From: Gammaproteobacteria bacterium
GTDB taxonomy: Bacteria; Pseudomonadota; Gammaproteobacteria; Eutrophobiales; Eutrophobiaceae
DNA: 5,206 nucleotides
Assembly: GCA_018676275.1 (NCBI GenBank)
Contig: JABHFC010000157.1
Coordinates: 1-5,206, forward strand
Reading direction: 5' to 3'
The notes below the pieces were generated by a model. The model searched no databases. It was not told the origin of the DNA and saw nothing but the letters and a program-made list of their open reading frames with translations. Below, one piece after another: positions 4,897-5,206 of this stretch (position 1 is its first letter; the number at the start of each line of letters is the position of its first letter). Both the position numbers and the translations under genes were made by a program.

Positions 4897-4923
4897 ATAA
4901 AGATTATTTGACAACCCCTCTTT

Positions 4924-4960
4924 GCCGTCGCCTTCCTCCCCCTCGCGACGGCTTTTTTTT
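4924..4960 (+). terminator. Second strong terminator with pyrimidine-rich loop
   Basis: GCCGTCGC (4924-4931) pairs perfectly with GCGACGGC (4945-4952) around a 13-base loop made only of C and T, followed by eight T. The asymmetry of the T-tract makes it a plus-strand terminator. It backs up the terminator at 4866-4896 and insulates the convergent gene at 5011. A long C-rich loop with a long U tail is also what some Hfq-dependent small RNAs show. Confidence 0.9.
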
Positions 4961-4981
4961 GACTATAACTTTTCAGATATA

Positions 4982-4998
4982 CAAATAATAATTATTTG
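4982..4998. repeat. AT-rich inverted repeat CAAATAA-N3-TTATTTG
   Basis: A perfect seven-base dyad 12 bases beyond the stop of the minus-strand HPt gene. It could be a weak end-of-transcript hairpin for that gene, but it is AT-rich and lacks a T-tract on the minus strand, so termination there is doubtful. Confidence 0.3.
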
Positions 4999-5010
4999 AT
5001 CGGTTAATAA

Positions 5011-5206
5011 CTAAGATAAAGATGCAATGTAATTTTTAATATCATCAAATGTGGGATCAAGGGTTGGTACCAGTAGCTCCATTGTCTTTAGATCATTCTC
5101 CTTTCCCGCAGTCTCCAATGCCGCGCAGGTGTCGGCGAGACCATTGGCACCTACACTCCTTGCAGAGGATTTCAGTTTATGCGCTGCCTCTTTTACTTCA
5201 TCAAAA
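5011..5206 (-). CDS. C-terminal HPt domain of a probable hybrid sensor histidine kinase (runs off right edge)
   Basis: The last 65 codons of a larger protein whose start lies beyond 5206. The sequence AAHKLKSSARSVGAN followed by GLADTCAALE is the signature of a histidine phosphotransfer domain, with the phospho-accepting His in the AHKLKSSA helix and the conserved small residue and GA following, then the C..LE of the next helix. About 40 further residues complete the bundle and end in SLS. HPt domains at a C terminus usually belong to hybrid sensor kinases with receiver domains that relay phosphate to a response regulator; a free-standing HPt protein is also possible because the upstream part is not seen. 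The gene converges on the exported-protein gene and is separated from it by two terminators. Confidence 0.88.
   Translation of the reverse strand, partial: FDEVKEAAHKLKSSARSVGANGLADTCAALETAGKENDLKTMELLVPTLDPTFDDIKNYIASLS

Noticed and set aside
4908..4913. Perfect TTGACA -35 hexamer between the two terminators
   Set aside because: The expected -10 position falls in the GC-rich terminator stem and loop, with no TATAAT-like sequence.
4999..5014. A possible fourth TTAGTT-N4-AACTNA site at the stop of the HPt gene
   Set aside because: Only the right half (AACTAA) fits; the left half matches three of six bases and it lies at a gene end, not a promoter.

Overview
This 5.2 kb window looks like chromosomal DNA of a moderately AT-rich gammaproteobacterium. 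The lineage is inferred from the type of genes (MoxR ATPase, DUF2007 protein, sirtuin, hybrid-kinase HPt tail), the Shine-Dalgarno sites and the Rho-independent terminators. I cannot name the genus. No tRNA, rRNA, CRISPR array, insertion sequence or phage gene was seen.

Layout: (1) 1-446, minus strand: N-terminal part of a MoxR-family AAA+ ATPase running off the left edge. (2) 626-2927, plus strand: a compact four-gene cluster. It encodes a coiled-coil protein with a C-terminal membrane anchor, a DUF2007 protein with a C-terminal zinc knuckle (ATGA overlap), a membrane protein with an N-terminal zinc ribbon and an HEAGH metallopeptidase-like motif, and a sirtuin with a SIRT5/CobB-type YxxR motif. 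(3) 2954-3541, minus strand: an AhpD-like, peroxidase-related protein (carboxymuconolactone decarboxylase fold), convergent with the sirtuin. (4) 3542-3751: a divergent regulatory region rich in palindromes. (5) 3752-4342, plus strand: a cysteine-rich TetR/AcrR-family regulator. (6) 4343-4539: a regulatory spacer with a possible 32-codon ORF. (7) 4540-4851, plus strand: a small exported protein of unknown function. (8) 4866-4960: two strong tandem terminators. (9) 5011-5206, minus strand: the C-terminal HPt domain of a protein running off the right edge, probably a hybrid sensor kinase.

The most interesting structure is around the TetR gene. A 16-bp dyad, TTAGTT-N4-AACTNA, occurs three times, always in non-coding DNA: just after the -10 box of the tetR promoter (3721-3736), just after the tetR gene (4369-4384), and directly upstream of the exported-protein gene (4503-4518). 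The simplest reading is that the regulator represses itself and the small exported protein, forming a self-contained local regulon that I do not recognise. The second point of interest is the four-gene cluster, in which three consecutive products carry zinc-binding motifs and two are membrane proteins. Gene order suggests a shared but unknown role.
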